The notes: a model not told the origin generated them from the sequence alone. A DNA stretch of 32,459 nucleotides from an uncultured Alistipes sp. (GCA_944320985.1 CALUJN010000058.1:1-32459); one strand, 5' to 3'. Positions 1-9,141 are shown, numbered from the stretch's first letter. Numbers and translations: made by a program.

Positions 1-559
1 GGTTCTTGCGGTTCAGAATGGCCCAGCGGCAGTTGTCCGGATTTTTGAAACTTGTATTGCAGAGCGTCTCAAACTCGCGCGTAATCTGCATGAAGGTGGC
101 CGGAGAATCGTCCTGCTGGCAGAAAAAACCCACAGCCGACAAGGCTGCGATTACCTCCATCAGGTCGGAATTGGTGAATCGCTTCGATATTTTCAGCGAC
201 GAATGAGGACGCGAAGTATGCACATTCCGAACTCCAGGATATTTTAATTGTAGATAGATCATCTGCTTCTCGAAATTTATTAACGAGAGAGAAGAACGGA
301 TTAATAGACACTGCAATGAATCAGAATCTTTGTAGCTTTCTAATAACTGAGCCAATGTCTCGCGGATTTGAGCAAGAATATGCAACGAGTCAAGTCTCGA
401 GTACCTTTCCTGTTTGGAAATTTGCTGGATACGCTTGACAAAACGATCATATGCCATTTTTAGGTTTTTACGTTCTTTATTGTACAACGGTCTATTTGCC
501 GAAGAAAGAAGTTGTGCTATAAAACTGCTTTTTTCAAGCTTTTTAACTCTTTTTTGCAT
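1..559 (-). CDS. RteC-like conjugative-element regulator, 3' end cut by the window edge
   Basis: Read on the minus strand from an ATG at 559-557, the frame stays open for 186 codons to the window edge, so the C-terminus is missing. The end visible here has the RteC family pattern: a segment starting FTNSDLMEVIAALSAVGFF, then a small polar stretch, an aromatic-rich FETLCN segment, and the terminal ILNRKN, matching the family's 'ELIYAL...FE..F...R..I..RK' layout. RteC of CTnDOT-type elements activates excision genes in the rteABC cascade. That role is family knowledge and is not shown here. The N-terminal half is lysine-rich and helical. Base composition changes inside the gene: about 1-235 is GC-rich, while 236-559 is AT-rich. 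A pair of direct repeats sits just upstream (577-612). It could be a decayed or solitary homologue. Confidence 0.6.
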   Translation of the reverse strand, partial: MQKRVKKLEKSSFIAQLLSSANRPLYNKERKNLKMAYDRFVKRIQQISKQERYSRLDSLHILAQIRETLAQLLESYKDSDSLQCLLIRSSLSLINFEKQMIYLQLKYPGVRNVHTSRPHSSLKISKRFTNSDLMEVIAALSAVGFFCQQDDSPATFMQITREFETLCNTSFKNPDNCRWAILNRKN

Positions 560-576
560 AACCAGGATTGAAAAAT

Positions 577-612
577 ACACAATGTACTTTTAAATAAATT
601 CACACATTGTAC
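577..612. repeat. Two near-identical 11-bp direct repeats upstream of the RteC-like gene
   Basis: ACACAATGTAC (577-587) and ACACATTGTAC (602-612) differ at one base and start 25 bp apart. They lie 18-53 bp upstream of the start codon of the minus-strand RteC-like gene. The spacing and place suit a dimeric regulator's operator, but the binding protein is unknown. Confidence 0.4.
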
Positions 613-993
613 ATGGGTTGACTGCTTTTCTAGAATTTATAGCCATTACTTATTAAATTAAACATCCAATGGCAAATCTGTTCGCTTTTCATCTTTGGCT
701 TTCAGTTAGGAAATAATATCCGATTCAATGAAAACAAACTCAGTAAAATTTCTTATCCACGCTCAACATACCCGCGTGGGCGTTGTTTAAGGATATCCAA
801 GCCCAACATACCGCTTAGTAAACAGGGCTGTGTATTGGTCCAAAAGACGATACGGTACTATTAGTCAGAGAATACCCAACAGAACAGCTACAGCATTACC
901 GAACACTACAACCTTCACAAACAAATTTCTATAAATCACATCGGTGTTAACAAACCCGAGACATCATTATCTTTACGAAAATAATCCGCATAT

Positions 994-1380
994 ATGGGTA
1001 TCTCAGACGCAGCCATTCTCCAGTGCATCCGTAAACTCGACGAGGCAGGGTCATCTTGGGCAGCTAACAGATCGTGGACTCCTAACGTCTGCGTCTACAT
1101 CCACGTCATATTCAAGGTACCACAATTGCAAACCTATATGGTTGAAAAACTGTGACAGTTAAGAAGATTCGAGCGCCACTATATCACGAACAAGGACAAC
1201 ATCCTCATGAAACTTCTACAACGTAGAAAATGAGCAACTGATGTACACCTCCTTCGATGGGATCCTGCACACCCAAGACATCTCCGCCATGAAGACGAAC
1301 ATTTCTCTGTCGCAGGACTTCCAATGTAAGGCAAACATCTATTTCATCAAGAAACAGACGCCCATCTCGGATTGTTCATA
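994..1380 (+). pseudogene. Degraded coding remnant, function unknown
   Basis: From an ATG at 994 a frame runs about 53 codons (beginning MGISDAAILQCIRKLDEAG, which resembles the recognition helix of a winged helix-turn-helix). It meets a TGA at 1153-1155, continues past it in the same frame (RRFERHYITNKDNILMK), then needs a shift of one base near 1207-1210 to continue as NFYNVENEQLMYTSFDGIL... and end at the TAA at 1378-1380. A frame with one in-frame stop and one frameshift but protein-like segments on each side suggests a decayed gene. I do not recognise the family. The alternative is chance open sequence, and the winged-helix reading is tentative. Confidence 0.3.
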
Positions 1381-1515
1381 AAAATAAACAATGCTGAAAA
1401 TCAACATTATTCAACAAAGAACAATCCACCAGCACGATAAGACATACGGGAGGATTGTCTGTTTTCAGCGTAGAGCTATCGCCCCGGTTATCGGGCTGAA
1501 ACGAGGAGAGCTGGT

Positions 1516-2289
1516 TTAACGGATATTGAGCAAGACGAAATTATCAAGAACGGTCTGTTGTGCGATTTGCTGAAGGTACTCTGCCAGTGAGGTTGGCAGA
1601 TCGGCTGTAAATTCCGTCCGATAAGGCTTCCGGAATAGCGTCGTGAAGATGACATTTGCCGCCAGATAGCTCCCCGGAACCGCCGGATGGTAGTTGTCGG
1701 AACGGTAGAGTTCGCACTCGGGTCGTTCCCGGCGCACCTGTTGCCAAGCCATCCCTACGGGCGCACACCAGGCGTCGTTGTCGTATGCCATTTCAAGATA
1801 GCTGGTCTTCAGGCGTTCCTGCATATGTTCATAGTCGTTGGCCAGAGGATAGTTTGCTACCGGTTTCCGGTTCCCGAATTTATGCCCCCACGTCATATAG
1901 AAAACTACTTTGGCTTCGGGAGAACCGATATGGGCCAGGCTATCCAGTGCATGCGATGCCGGATAGACTTTCTGAATGACCTGGCGTGTCGACATGGCCG
2001 GGGCCGTGCTCTGCTCCTGCAGTACGATATAGTCCCAGTGGCCCGAGATCAACGCCCGGATCAGTTCCGGGTTTTTCAAATGGCCCGAAAATCGCTCTCC
2101 GCCCTTCAGGAAACGAGTACAGGAGAGCTTTACCCCCTGCGAGGCCGCAATCTCCCGGACCATCCCAGGAAGGTCGTTGAAATAGGTGAAACTGTTGCCG
2201 ATCCACAGGATGCGTATCGAATCCTGTTGTTGCGCGGCCATGCTGATCGGAATCAATGCGAGTAATACTCCAAGAAGTTTGCGTATCAT
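1516..2289 (-). CDS. Secreted SGNH/GDSL hydrolase (DUF4886-like), probable carbohydrate esterase
   Basis: 257 residues. The N-terminus is a signal peptide (MIRKLLGVLLALIPISMAA). The mature protein starts almost directly with block I of the SGNH fold, GNSFT, giving nucleophile Ser33. Block V is DNYHPAVPGSYLAA, giving Asp198 and His201. VLQEQST in between is typical of the DUF4886 branch. Such enzymes remove acetyl or other acyl groups from glycans in the periplasm. The substrate here is inferred from context only. It is the only minus-strand gene of the PUL and is divergent from the heparinase-type gene, with a 347-bp shared upstream region. A TAnnTTTG box on its strand lies at 2357-2364, about 70 bp before the ATG. 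Fold call is good; the exact bond cleaved is unknown. Confidence 0.85.
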   Translation of the reverse strand: MIRKLLGVLLALIPISMAAQQQDSIRILWIGNSFTYFNDLPGMVREIAASQGVKLSCTRFLKGGERFSGHLKNPELIRALISGHWDYIVLQEQSTAPAMSTRQVIQKVYPASHALDSLAHIGSPEAKVVFYMTWGHKFGNRKPVANYPLANDYEHMQERLKTSYLEMAYDNDAWCAPVGMAWQQVRRERPECELYRSDNYHPAVPGSYLAANVIFTTLFRKPYRTEFTADLPTSLAEYLQQIAQQTVLDNFVLLNIR

Positions 2290-2356
2290 CTTTTGGGGAA
2301 ATTAAGTTTGTTGGAGATCGTTGCTGCCGAAGAAATACTTTGGACATCCGAATCTC

Positions 2357-2364
2357 CAAAGGTA
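2357..2364 (-). promoter_or_regulatory. Bacteroidetes -7 box for the SGNH esterase gene
   Basis: On the minus strand the sequence reads TACCTTTG, an exact match to TAnnTTTG. It implies a 5' leader of roughly 60 nt. I see no convincing -33 TTTG at the usual distance. Confidence 0.45.
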
Positions 2365-2604
2365 AAGGTAGTGATTTTTGGCTGATACGTTTGTACGTCC
2401 CGTCTCCCGAATTGTCCCTTCCGTATCTTTCAGGGGGCTTGAAATTCCGAGACCGTGCTTTTCTCCGCGGTCGACGCTTGTGATCTCCCGATGTGTCCGG
2501 GTTCTTTTCTCCCGGGGAAACCAGGCCCTGCGGCGAAACCTTACCATGCGCCAAAAACGCAAACTTTTGAGACGCGCAAACAAAAGACAACCCCGAAATT
2601 CCGC

Positions 2605-2612
2605 TTTCTTTG
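2605..2612 (+). promoter_or_regulatory. Possible -7 box for the heparinase-type lyase gene
   Basis: TTTCTTTG differs from TAnnTTTG only at the second base and lies 25 bp before the ATG at 2637. No clear -33 element is seen. The TTG inside the box is in frame with the gene but is unlikely to be its start. Confidence 0.3.
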
Positions 2613-2636
2613 TATCCGAAACCAACCAAATCCGAC

Positions 2637-4829
2637 ATGATGAACAGCTCCTCAAAAACAAATCTCTTCTTTCGCTGTGTGAGACTCCTGTTGGCCGGAG
2701 GACTCATCGGCTCGTTCCTTTCGGCCTGTGCGGACGATAATGTCGCATCGTCCGATGATGGATTCGCCATCACCAGCATTGCTCCGTTGAAGGCATTTTA
2801 CGATTGTTATACGCTTACGCAACTTGACCTCCCGGGCAAGGGCTTCGAATCCGGGGATGTCGTTCAGTTCATCGACACCGGTGTCTCGCACAATACCTAT
2901 ACCTTGTCGACCGAACGGACGGACGATGGTTTGACGGTCGCTCTTCCCGACAATCTGGTCGCTGGAGAGTACGGGATCTATGTTGTGCGCCGGGGTATTC
3001 GATTCCTGTATGGCACAAGTTATTTCGGACGTCTGGACAACCGGAATCTTACGGCGCAGAATCACCCTCGGTTGTTGATGGACGCTGCGGGTTTCGAAAC
3101 CTTGAAGGCCCAACTGGCAACTGCCGATCCGGAGTCGCTGCTGGCGCGGATGCATACTGAGTGTATGGTGGTGGCCGATGCATGGGGAATGGCCTCTGCA
3201 GACCTCGCTTTTCAACTCGATGCTTCGGGGAAACGTATCCTGACTGTTGCACGAGAGGCTCTTCTGCGAATTTTTTCCTGTGCGTACGCCTATCGCGTGA
3301 CCGGGGATTCGAAGTATTTGGAACATGCCGAGCATGATCTGAATACGGTTTGCGGATTCGAGAGTTGGAATGCAAGACGTCATTTCCTCGATGTGGCCGA
3401 ACTTTCCGTAGCTGTGGGGTTGGGATATGACTGGCTTTACGGGGATCTGAAACCCGAAACCCGGGCCAATGTAGAACGCGCCTTGCAGGAGTATGCCTTT
3501 TTGCCAGCCGAAACCGAAGAGTGGAACCTCAATTTCTATGAGTCGGGAAGCAACTGGAATCAGGTTTGCAACTGCGGTATGATTTGCGGAGCGCTGGCTA
3601 TTTACGAAGTCTGCCCGATCCGGGCCGCCGCACTGATCGAGAAAAGTATCGATTCAAACCTTAACATCCTTCTGGATATGTATGCTCCGGACGGCAATTA
3701 TCCGGAAGGTTATAGTTACTGGGGCTACGGGACGACCTTCGAATGCCTGATGATGGCGCTTTTGGAGAGTGCGGTCGGTACGGATAACGGATTGAGTGAT
3801 TCTCCCGGATTCTCCCGGACCGGGAATTACATGCTCCACATGATCGGGACAAATGGATGTTTCAACTATTCGGACAATGGGCCGTCAGCCTATGCTGAAC
3901 TTCCGATGTGGTATTTCGCGGACAAACTTGACGATCCGTCGCTGCTTTTTTACGAACTTTACCTGCTTGGCGTACAGCCGCATCGCAGTTCGTGTGCTGA
4001 AAAACGGTTGCTTCCGATGGTGATGCCGTTCGCCAGCCGACTGAATCCCGAAACGGTCCCGGCCCCGGCAGACAAGGTTTGGACGGGGAACGGAAAAACG
4101 CCGGTCGCTCTGGTCAGAACCTCCTGGACTTGGGGCCCTGAAGACAAGTTTCTGGGATTGAAGGGTGGTAAAGCTGCCACGAGTCACGGGCATATGGATG
4201 CCGGATCGTTCGTATATGATGCCTATAACGTGCGGTGGGCCGCGGATCTCGGAAGCGAGGACTATACGATTCTTGAGATCAACATCGGGAACGGACCTAC
4301 GTGGGACAGCTCCCAGAATTCACTCCGGTGGGATGTCTTCCGCCTGAACAATAAACAGCACAATACGCTGACGATCAACGATGCCAAGCACAATGTCGAA
4401 GGTTTTGCTACCGTATTGTCGGCTATCGATTCCGAGACGGAACAAGGTGCGGTTCTGGACCTTACTCCGATATTTGCCGATGAAGCCGCTGCGGTGCGTC
4501 GTACCGGAAAAATTGTCGAAAACCGGGATCTGGTAATCCTTGACGAGATAACTGCTCGCACGGACAAGGATGCTCGGATCCGCTGGACGCTGGTGACGGA
4601 GACGACACCAACGGTTGCACAGGACGGTATTACTCTGACGGCCGATAATGGAAAAGTCATGCGCGTTACGGCCAATGCCGGTGTGGAGATCACCTATGCG
4701 AGCTTCCCCGACGAACCGTCAACCGCTTACGAGACTCCACTCCCGACCGTCAGCATCGTGGGCTTCGAGGCAACCGTTCCGGCCGGAGCGAGTGTCTCTT
4801 TCCAGACCGTTTTCACCCCGCAGCCATAG
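2637..4829 (+). CDS. Heparinase II/III-type polysaccharide lyase-like lipoprotein with N-terminal Ig-like (IPT/TIG) domain
   Basis: 730 residues from ATG 2637. An adjacent ATG at 2640 is equally possible, and an in-frame TTG at 2610 lies inside a promoter-like box and is rejected. A lipoprotein signal ends in LSAC (Cys31). Residues about 36-130 look like an IPT/TIG beta-sandwich ('ITSIAPLKAFYDC... LPGKGFESGD'). The alpha/alpha toroid starts near HPRLLMDAAGF and the C-terminal beta-sandwich carries SHGHMDAGSF. Candidate catalytic residues by analogy with PL12/PL21/PL33-type enzymes are Asn306 or Asn308 (SNWNQV), Tyr359 or Tyr361 (EGYSYWGYG), His517/His519 and His575 (HNTLTI). It would cleave next to a 4-linked uronic acid by beta-elimination at the surface or in the periplasm. 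The exact lyase family cannot be fixed by eye. The gene is monocistronic, ending 29 bp before a terminator hairpin. Confidence 0.82.
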   Translation: MMNSSSKTNLFFRCVRLLLAGGLIGSFLSACADDNVASSDDGFAITSIAPLKAFYDCYTLTQLDLPGKGFESGDVVQFIDTGVSHNTYTLSTERTDDGLTVALPDNLVAGEYGIYVVRRGIRFLYGTSYFGRLDNRNLTAQNHPRLLMDAAGFETLKAQLATADPESLLARMHTECMVVADAWGMASADLAFQLDASGKRILTVAREALLRIFSCAYAYRVTGDSKYLEHAEHDLNTVCGFESWNARRHFLDVAELSVAVGLGYDWLYGDLKPETRANVERALQEYAFLPAETEEWNLNFYESGSNWNQVCNCGMICGALAIYEVCPIRAAALIEKSIDSNLNILLDMYAPDGNYPEGYSYWGYGTTFECLMMALLESAVGTDNGLSDSPGFSRTGNYMLHMIGTNGCFNYSDNGPSAYAELPMWYFADKLDDPSLLFYELYLLGVQPHRSSCAEKRLLPMVMPFASRLNPETVPAPADKVWTGNGKTPVALVRTSWTWGPEDKFLGLKGGKAATSHGHMDAGSFVYDAYNVRWAADLGSEDYTILEINIGNGPTWDSSQNSLRWDVFRLNNKQHNTLTINDAKHNVEGFATVLSAIDSETEQGAVLDLTPIFADEAAAVRRTGKIVENRDLVILDEITARTDKDARIRWTLVTETTPTVAQDGITLTADNGKVMRVTANAGVEITYASFPDEPSTAYETPLPTVSIVGFEATVPAGASVSFQTVFTPQP

Positions 4830-4857
4830 ATGTCGAGAAGTTGGGTGAGAGGCGCCA

Positions 4858-4905
4858 TTTGCCGGGAAAATCCCATTCGGGGTTCCCGGCAAATCCGCCG
4901 TTTTT
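4858..4905 (+). terminator. Intrinsic terminator after the heparinase-type gene
   Basis: A perfect 11-bp stem, TTTGCCGGGAA (4858-4868) with TTCCCGGCAAA (4883-4893), encloses a 14-nt loop. TTTTT at 4901-4905 follows after seven bases. It separates the lyase transcript from the regulator gene. The short gap before the T-run makes it slightly non-ideal. Confidence 0.75.
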
Positions 4906-4950
4906 CTCCGGAATCCGGGCTTGGACGATTCCGTTTCATCGGATTTTCGC

Positions 4951-4958
4951 TATATTTG
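4951..4958 (+). promoter_or_regulatory. -7 box for the hybrid two-component regulator
   Basis: TATATTTG matches TAnnTTTG exactly, lies 37 bp before the ATG at 4996 and follows a terminator, so the regulator very likely has its own promoter. A TTGG at 4921 is slightly too far upstream for a standard -33 box. Confidence 0.55.
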
Positions 4959-4995
4959 TTCATAAGACTTCCTCCTTTTCCAACTTCGTCCCCGA

Positions 4996-7900
4996 ATGAA
5001 AAGACCTCGTTTTATCCCTCTTCCGATCGTCTTTCTGTGCTGGTATTTTGCTCTGTCCCCTCTCGGAACGAAAGCGGGACCGCAGTTCATTCGACACCTG
5101 CCCAATCTGACAATCAATGCTTTCGTTCAGGATTCCATCGGTTATGTGTGGATTGCCACGGGAAACGGCCTTTGCCGCTATAACGGGCAGCTCTACTACT
5201 ACTATCAGAATGAGCCGGATAATCCTTCGTCGCTCCCCGACAACCGGATCCATGCGCTTCATACGGCTCCAGACGGGGTTTTGTGGATCGTCTCCGACAG
5301 CGGAATCTCCACTTATGACTCCATGCACGACTGTTTCAGACATGTCCTGTGCCGAAAAGGCCTGCATGGAATCGCCGCTTCCGGATCCCGGGTTCTCTGT
5401 TATGGACCCGGAGGCATGGTACTTCTCGATACAACGGAAGCGTCGGTAATTCATCAGGCGTGGGATGCACGGCACTGTCCCGATGTGCTCGAAGCCGACG
5501 GGAACGGCGATTTTTGGGGCGCATTTTCCGGAAATCCCGCCTCCATGCTGCGTTATGGACCCGATCTGGCCGTGCGCGACAGCCTTGTTCTTCCGCACAA
5601 AACCGCTTTTTACAGCAGTTGTCATGACCGGAAGGGGCGCATCTGGCTCGGGATGGAACAAGGTATTTTTGTCCTCGATCCCGTTTCGGGAGAGTCTGCT
5701 GACGATCCGGCGCTGGCCCGCTGTCTGAAACATGTCGCCGACTATTGCGTGAGTATGCTCTTTTCGGACCGTGCCGGAACGGTCTATATCGGAACCCGGG
5801 GCGACAATATCCACACGTTCAATACATCGAACGGAAATGCCGAATACAACATCGTCAACCGCTTCCAACTCAGTTATACGAGCGATTTCCGGTGCGGTTT
5901 CAGCGATATGGAGGGGAACGTCTGGATCGGAACGGGCGACCGCGGCTACTCCGTGAGGTATGCTCATCGGAAAAATTTTACGGTTAGCGGCCGCCTGGCC
6001 AAACTCACACAGGGGAAGTATATCAATGCCATTACGCTCCAGCAGGATGGTACGTTGTGGGTCGGTAGCCGCTACAAGGGTCTGTTGGCTTACAACAGCC
6101 GGAATCCGGTTGCTCAATGGTATAGCGTTGCGAACTGTGCGTTCATGCGCCAGATCGCCAGCAATGGAATCGAAGCGCTTTATGCTGCTTCGGATCAGCG
6201 GCTGTGGATCAATCTGGCAGACAGGATCGTCGTCTGCGACACCCGCCTGACCCGGATCACCGGACATGAATTGTTGCCGGAGAGATTGGCCGTCAACCGT
6301 TTCTGCGAGGATTCCGACGGGAGAGTGTGGGCGGCGGCGCGCAACGGGCTGGTTGTGTGGGAACGCTCGGACTCGCCCCGGCGGCTCTTTTCAGACCGTG
6401 ATGTCCAGGATGTCGTGCGTCTCGACGATACGACCCTGCTCGCCGCTGTCTCCGGAGCGGGGATCTTTGCAGTCGACACGCGCCGTCTCCGCACGCGCCG
6501 CTGCTTCGAATCCTCCGACAGCCTTGTGATCCGGGGACTGCGGAATCTGTCGTGTCTTTTGCCGGGGGACGACCGTTCGCTCTGGATCGGAACCCGGTCG
6601 AACGGCCTGCTGCATTGCGATTCCACCGGTCTCTTTTCCTCCTATACGCTCGGCAAAGGGCTGGCCAGCAACGAAATCTCCGACCTGGCCCGGGATGCCA
6701 GCGGGAATTTGTGGGTGAGTACCTCCTACGGACTTTCACTTCTGACGGCCGGGGCCGATCACGTCATCAACTATTTCCAGTCCGACCGGTTGCAGACCCA
6801 GCAGTTCTGCCCGCATTGTGTCCTCGCCACCCCTTCGACCCTCTATTTCGGCGGGAATCTGGGACTGGCGCAGTTCTCTCCGCAGCGGATCCTCTCGCAA
6901 ATCTCGAAACAACCCGTACAACTCGTATTTACGGAGATTCGTATTAACAGCGTCGTGCAGGTCCCTTCGGAAAACGGACTGCTTACTCGGGCTCTCAATG
7001 ATACCGAACGTATTGTCCTCAACCACAAACAGCGCAATATCGACATCGGTTACGAAGCCGTTGCTTTTCTTTCGCCGGAAAAGATCCGGTTTGCCTATCG
7101 GCTTTCAGGACGTAATGTCGACAGCGAATGGAAATATGTCGAAAATCTTCGCAATGCCAATTACGCTCATTTGCCTGCCGGGCATTACCTCTTCGAACTG
7201 AAGGCCCAGAATCCCGACGGGTTCTGGAATGCGGAACCTCGGCGTCTGGAAATCATCATCCGCCCCTCTCCGCTGCTCACCTGGTATGCTTTTCTCTTCT
7301 ATGTGCTGGCGGTGGGCGGGGGTGCTTGGTTTGCAAACCGCTTCTATCTTCGGCGGAAACTCCAGAAAATGGAATTGACACTGGCCCGTACGGAACTGGA
7401 GCGTGAAAAGGAACTTACCAACATGAAGATCAACTTCTTCACGAATATCTCGCATGAGTTGCGGACTCCGCTGACACTCATCTATGGTCCGGTGAACATT
7501 CTGCCCGAGGTTACCGACAGGAACCGGATGCGGGAGCTTATCTCACTGATCAATTACAACATCCAGAAACTGCTCGATCTGGTCGATCAGACCCTCAATC
7601 TGAGTCGTATTGAAAACGACACGTTGCCCCTGTCCGTTTGTCGGCAGGATATTCTTCCCTATGTCCATCGATTGTTGGGTAGCTTTACCTGTTATGCCGA
7701 TGAGAAACAGATCTCTATGCGTTTGGAAAGTACTCCTTCGGAACATCTCGTTGTCGCTCTTGATCTCGACAAGTTTGGAAAAATTCTCTCCAATCTGTTA
7801 TCCAATGCCTTGAAATACACTCCGGAAGATGGCCATGTGGAGGTGGTGCTGAGACTCGGTTCCGAACTCCCGGAGTCGCTTGCAGATGCTTTCCCGGCTT

Positions 7901-9072
7901 CGCAATACCTCATTGTCAGCGTCTGCGACGACGGGATCGGCATGAGCCAGCAAGATATAGAGCGTATTTTTGAACGCTACAAACGTCTTACCCAAAGTGA
8001 ACGAAGCACCGTCGGCTCGGGAATCGGACTTCATTATGTCAAGCAACTGCTGCGGGTGCATAAGGGAAGTATCGCTGCGGAGGTCCGTCCTTCGGGAGGA
8101 ATGAGTTTTACATTCGCCATTCCCGTGGATAAGGCGCTTTACGAATTGTCTGATGAACCGACCATTACGACCGAATTCATCGACGGAATGACCTCTGCGG
8201 CCGTCGAGCCCTGCGCCAGTCTTGAATCCGAAGAGATTGTTCCACAGGTTGAAAAGGCGGAGGAGTCCCGGCCAAAAATTGTGATTGTCGAGGACAATCC
8301 GCAATTGCGGCACTACTGCAAAATGATTTTCACGCCTCATTATCAGGTGTTCACGGCTGAAAACGGCCTCGATGGGCTCGATTTGGTCAATGCCGAAATG
8401 CCCGATGTGGTGATTACGGATCTTCTGATGTCGAAAATGGATGGGTACGAGTTGTGCCGCCGGATCAAGGGGGATCTCGTTCTGAGCCATATTCCAGTCA
8501 TTATGTTGACGGCCAAAAGTTCCGATCAGGACAAGATTATCGGTTATCAGGAGGGAGCGAATGTCTATATCACCAAACCGTTCAATCCCCGGTTGCTTCA
8601 GACTGTCGTCGGCAATCTGCTCGCGTCTCAGAAGCGCATTCGGGAGATGATTCTTTCACAATCAGGCAAACCGCTTGCCGAGAGAGAGATTCCGGACGCT
8701 TCGGGAATTCCGGGAGATGAGATTGGAAACGGCGTACGCCTCTCTCCTGCAGATCAGGCATTCCTCGACAAACTGTGTCGGATGATCGATGAAAATCTCT
8801 CCGACTGTACGCTCAATATCCATACGATCTGTATCGAAATGTGCATGAGTCGGGCCAGCTTTTTCCGGAAAATCAAATCGTTGACGGGAGTTACACCGAA
8901 TCAGTTCATTCTGATTTATCGTTTGAATCGTGCGGCTGAGATGGTCCGCAGTCGGGAATTCCGTTTCAATGAGATTGCCGACCTGGTGGGATTCAGCTCC
9001 CAGTCCCATTTTTCGCGCTGTTTCAAGCAGCATTTCGGAGTGTCGCCGAAAGAGTATGCAAATCGTTCGTGA
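4996..9072 (+). CDS. Hybrid two-component system (HTCS) sensor histidine kinase / response regulator, PUL regulator
   Basis: 1358 residues, the usual HTCS size. After a signal peptide (to about residue 28), some 13 repeats of the form 'D..G.[LV]W[IV]GT..GL..Y' form a periplasmic two-propeller sensor (about 30-660). A Y_Y_Y domain (about 675-755) and one membrane helix (about 763-783) follow. The cytoplasmic part has HisKA with His820 in ISHELRTPL, HATPase_c with N-box Asn933/Asn937, G1 DDGIGM (978-983) and G2 GSGIGL (1007-1012). The receiver has Glu1099-Asp1100, phospho-acceptor Asp1142 and Lys1194 (TKPF). An AraC-type helix-turn-helix occupies about 1270-1358. All key residues are present. 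Family knowledge: such proteins bind a glycan fragment in the periplasm and activate the adjacent susCD operon. The ligand cannot be told from sequence. Confidence 0.97.
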   Translation: MKRPRFIPLPIVFLCWYFALSPLGTKAGPQFIRHLPNLTINAFVQDSIGYVWIATGNGLCRYNGQLYYYYQNEPDNPSSLPDNRIHALHTAPDGVLWIVSDSGISTYDSMHDCFRHVLCRKGLHGIAASGSRVLCYGPGGMVLLDTTEASVIHQAWDARHCPDVLEADGNGDFWGAFSGNPASMLRYGPDLAVRDSLVLPHKTAFYSSCHDRKGRIWLGMEQGIFVLDPVSGESADDPALARCLKHVADYCVSMLFSDRAGTVYIGTRGDNIHTFNTSNGNAEYNIVNRFQLSYTSDFRCGFSDMEGNVWIGTGDRGYSVRYAHRKNFTVSGRLAKLTQGKYINAITLQQDGTLWVGSRYKGLLAYNSRNPVAQWYSVANCAFMRQIASNGIEALYAASDQRLWINLADRIVVCDTRLTRITGHELLPERLAVNRFCEDSDGRVWAAARNGLVVWERSDSPRRLFSDRDVQDVVRLDDTTLLAAVSGAGIFAVDTRRLRTRRCFESSDSLVIRGLRNLSCLLPGDDRSLWIGTRSNGLLHCDSTGLFSSYTLGKGLASNEISDLARDASGNLWVSTSYGLSLLTAGADHVINYFQSDRLQTQQFCPHCVLATPSTLYFGGNLGLAQFSPQRILSQISKQPVQLVFTEIRINSVVQVPSENGLLTRALNDTERIVLNHKQRNIDIGYEAVAFLSPEKIRFAYRLSGRNVDSEWKYVENLRNANYAHLPAGHYLFELKAQNPDGFWNAEPRRLEIIIRPSPLLTWYAFLFYVLAVGGGAWFANRFYLRRKLQKMELTLARTELEREKELTNMKINFFTNISHELRTPLTLIYGPVNILPEVTDRNRMRELISLINYNIQKLLDLVDQTLNLSRIENDTLPLSVCRQDILPYVHRLLGSFTCYADEKQISMRLESTPSEHLVVALDLDKFGKILSNLLSNALKYTPEDGHVEVVLRLGSELPESLADAFPASQYLIVSVCDDGIGMSQQDIERIFERYKRLTQSERSTVGSGIGLHYVKQLLRVHKGSIAAEVRPSGGMSFTFAIPVDKALYELSDEPTITTEFIDGMTSAAVEPCASLESEEIVPQVEKAEESRPKIVIVEDNPQLRHYCKMIFTPHYQVFTAENGLDGLDLVNAEMPDVVITDLLMSKMDGYELCRRIKGDLVLSHIPVIMLTAKSSDQDKIIGYQEGANVYITKPFNPRLLQTVVGNLLASQKRIREMILSQSGKPLAEREIPDASGIPGDEIGNGVRLSPADQAFLDKLCRMIDENLSDCTLNIHTICIEMCMSRASFFRKIKSLTGVTPNQFILIYRLNRAAEMVRSREFRFNEIADLVGFSSQSHFSRCFKQHFGVSPKEYANRS

Positions 9073-9141
9073 AACGGAGATTTTGAGATTTTCGGACACA
9101 TTTTTAAGACCCTCGTGACGGGGACTTCCCGGTTGTGGAAA

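Larger units (their letters stand above)
560..1515. other. AT-rich gap between element remnant and PUL, no intact gene
   Basis: This stretch is clearly more AT-rich than the PUL and has no long intact frame. It holds the direct repeats at 577-612, a second short repeat (CAACATACC at 764-772 and again at 804-812), and the broken coding remnant at 994-1380. A nested inverted repeat at 1463-1501 (TTTCAGC/GCTGAAA outside, CCCG/CGGG inside) lies just past the stop of the minus-strand esterase gene. It has no T-run, so it is at best a weak terminator. I see no RNA gene here. Confidence 0.5.

Noticed and set aside
1391-1519. 42-residue plus-strand open frame ending at the esterase stop
   Set aside because: Short, no recognisable motif, lies in the decayed region and runs through an inverted repeat. 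Coding status cannot be supported.
1940-2779. 279-codon minus-strand open frame across the esterase start and the divergent promoter region
   Set aside because: It overlaps the esterase, whose SGNH motifs are clear, in another frame, and its sequence is low-complexity with no signal or domain pattern.
4960-6267. 435-codon open frame antisense to the regulator gene
   Set aside because: It lies wholly opposite a gene with unmistakable propeller repeats. GC-rich genes often leave such antisense frames.
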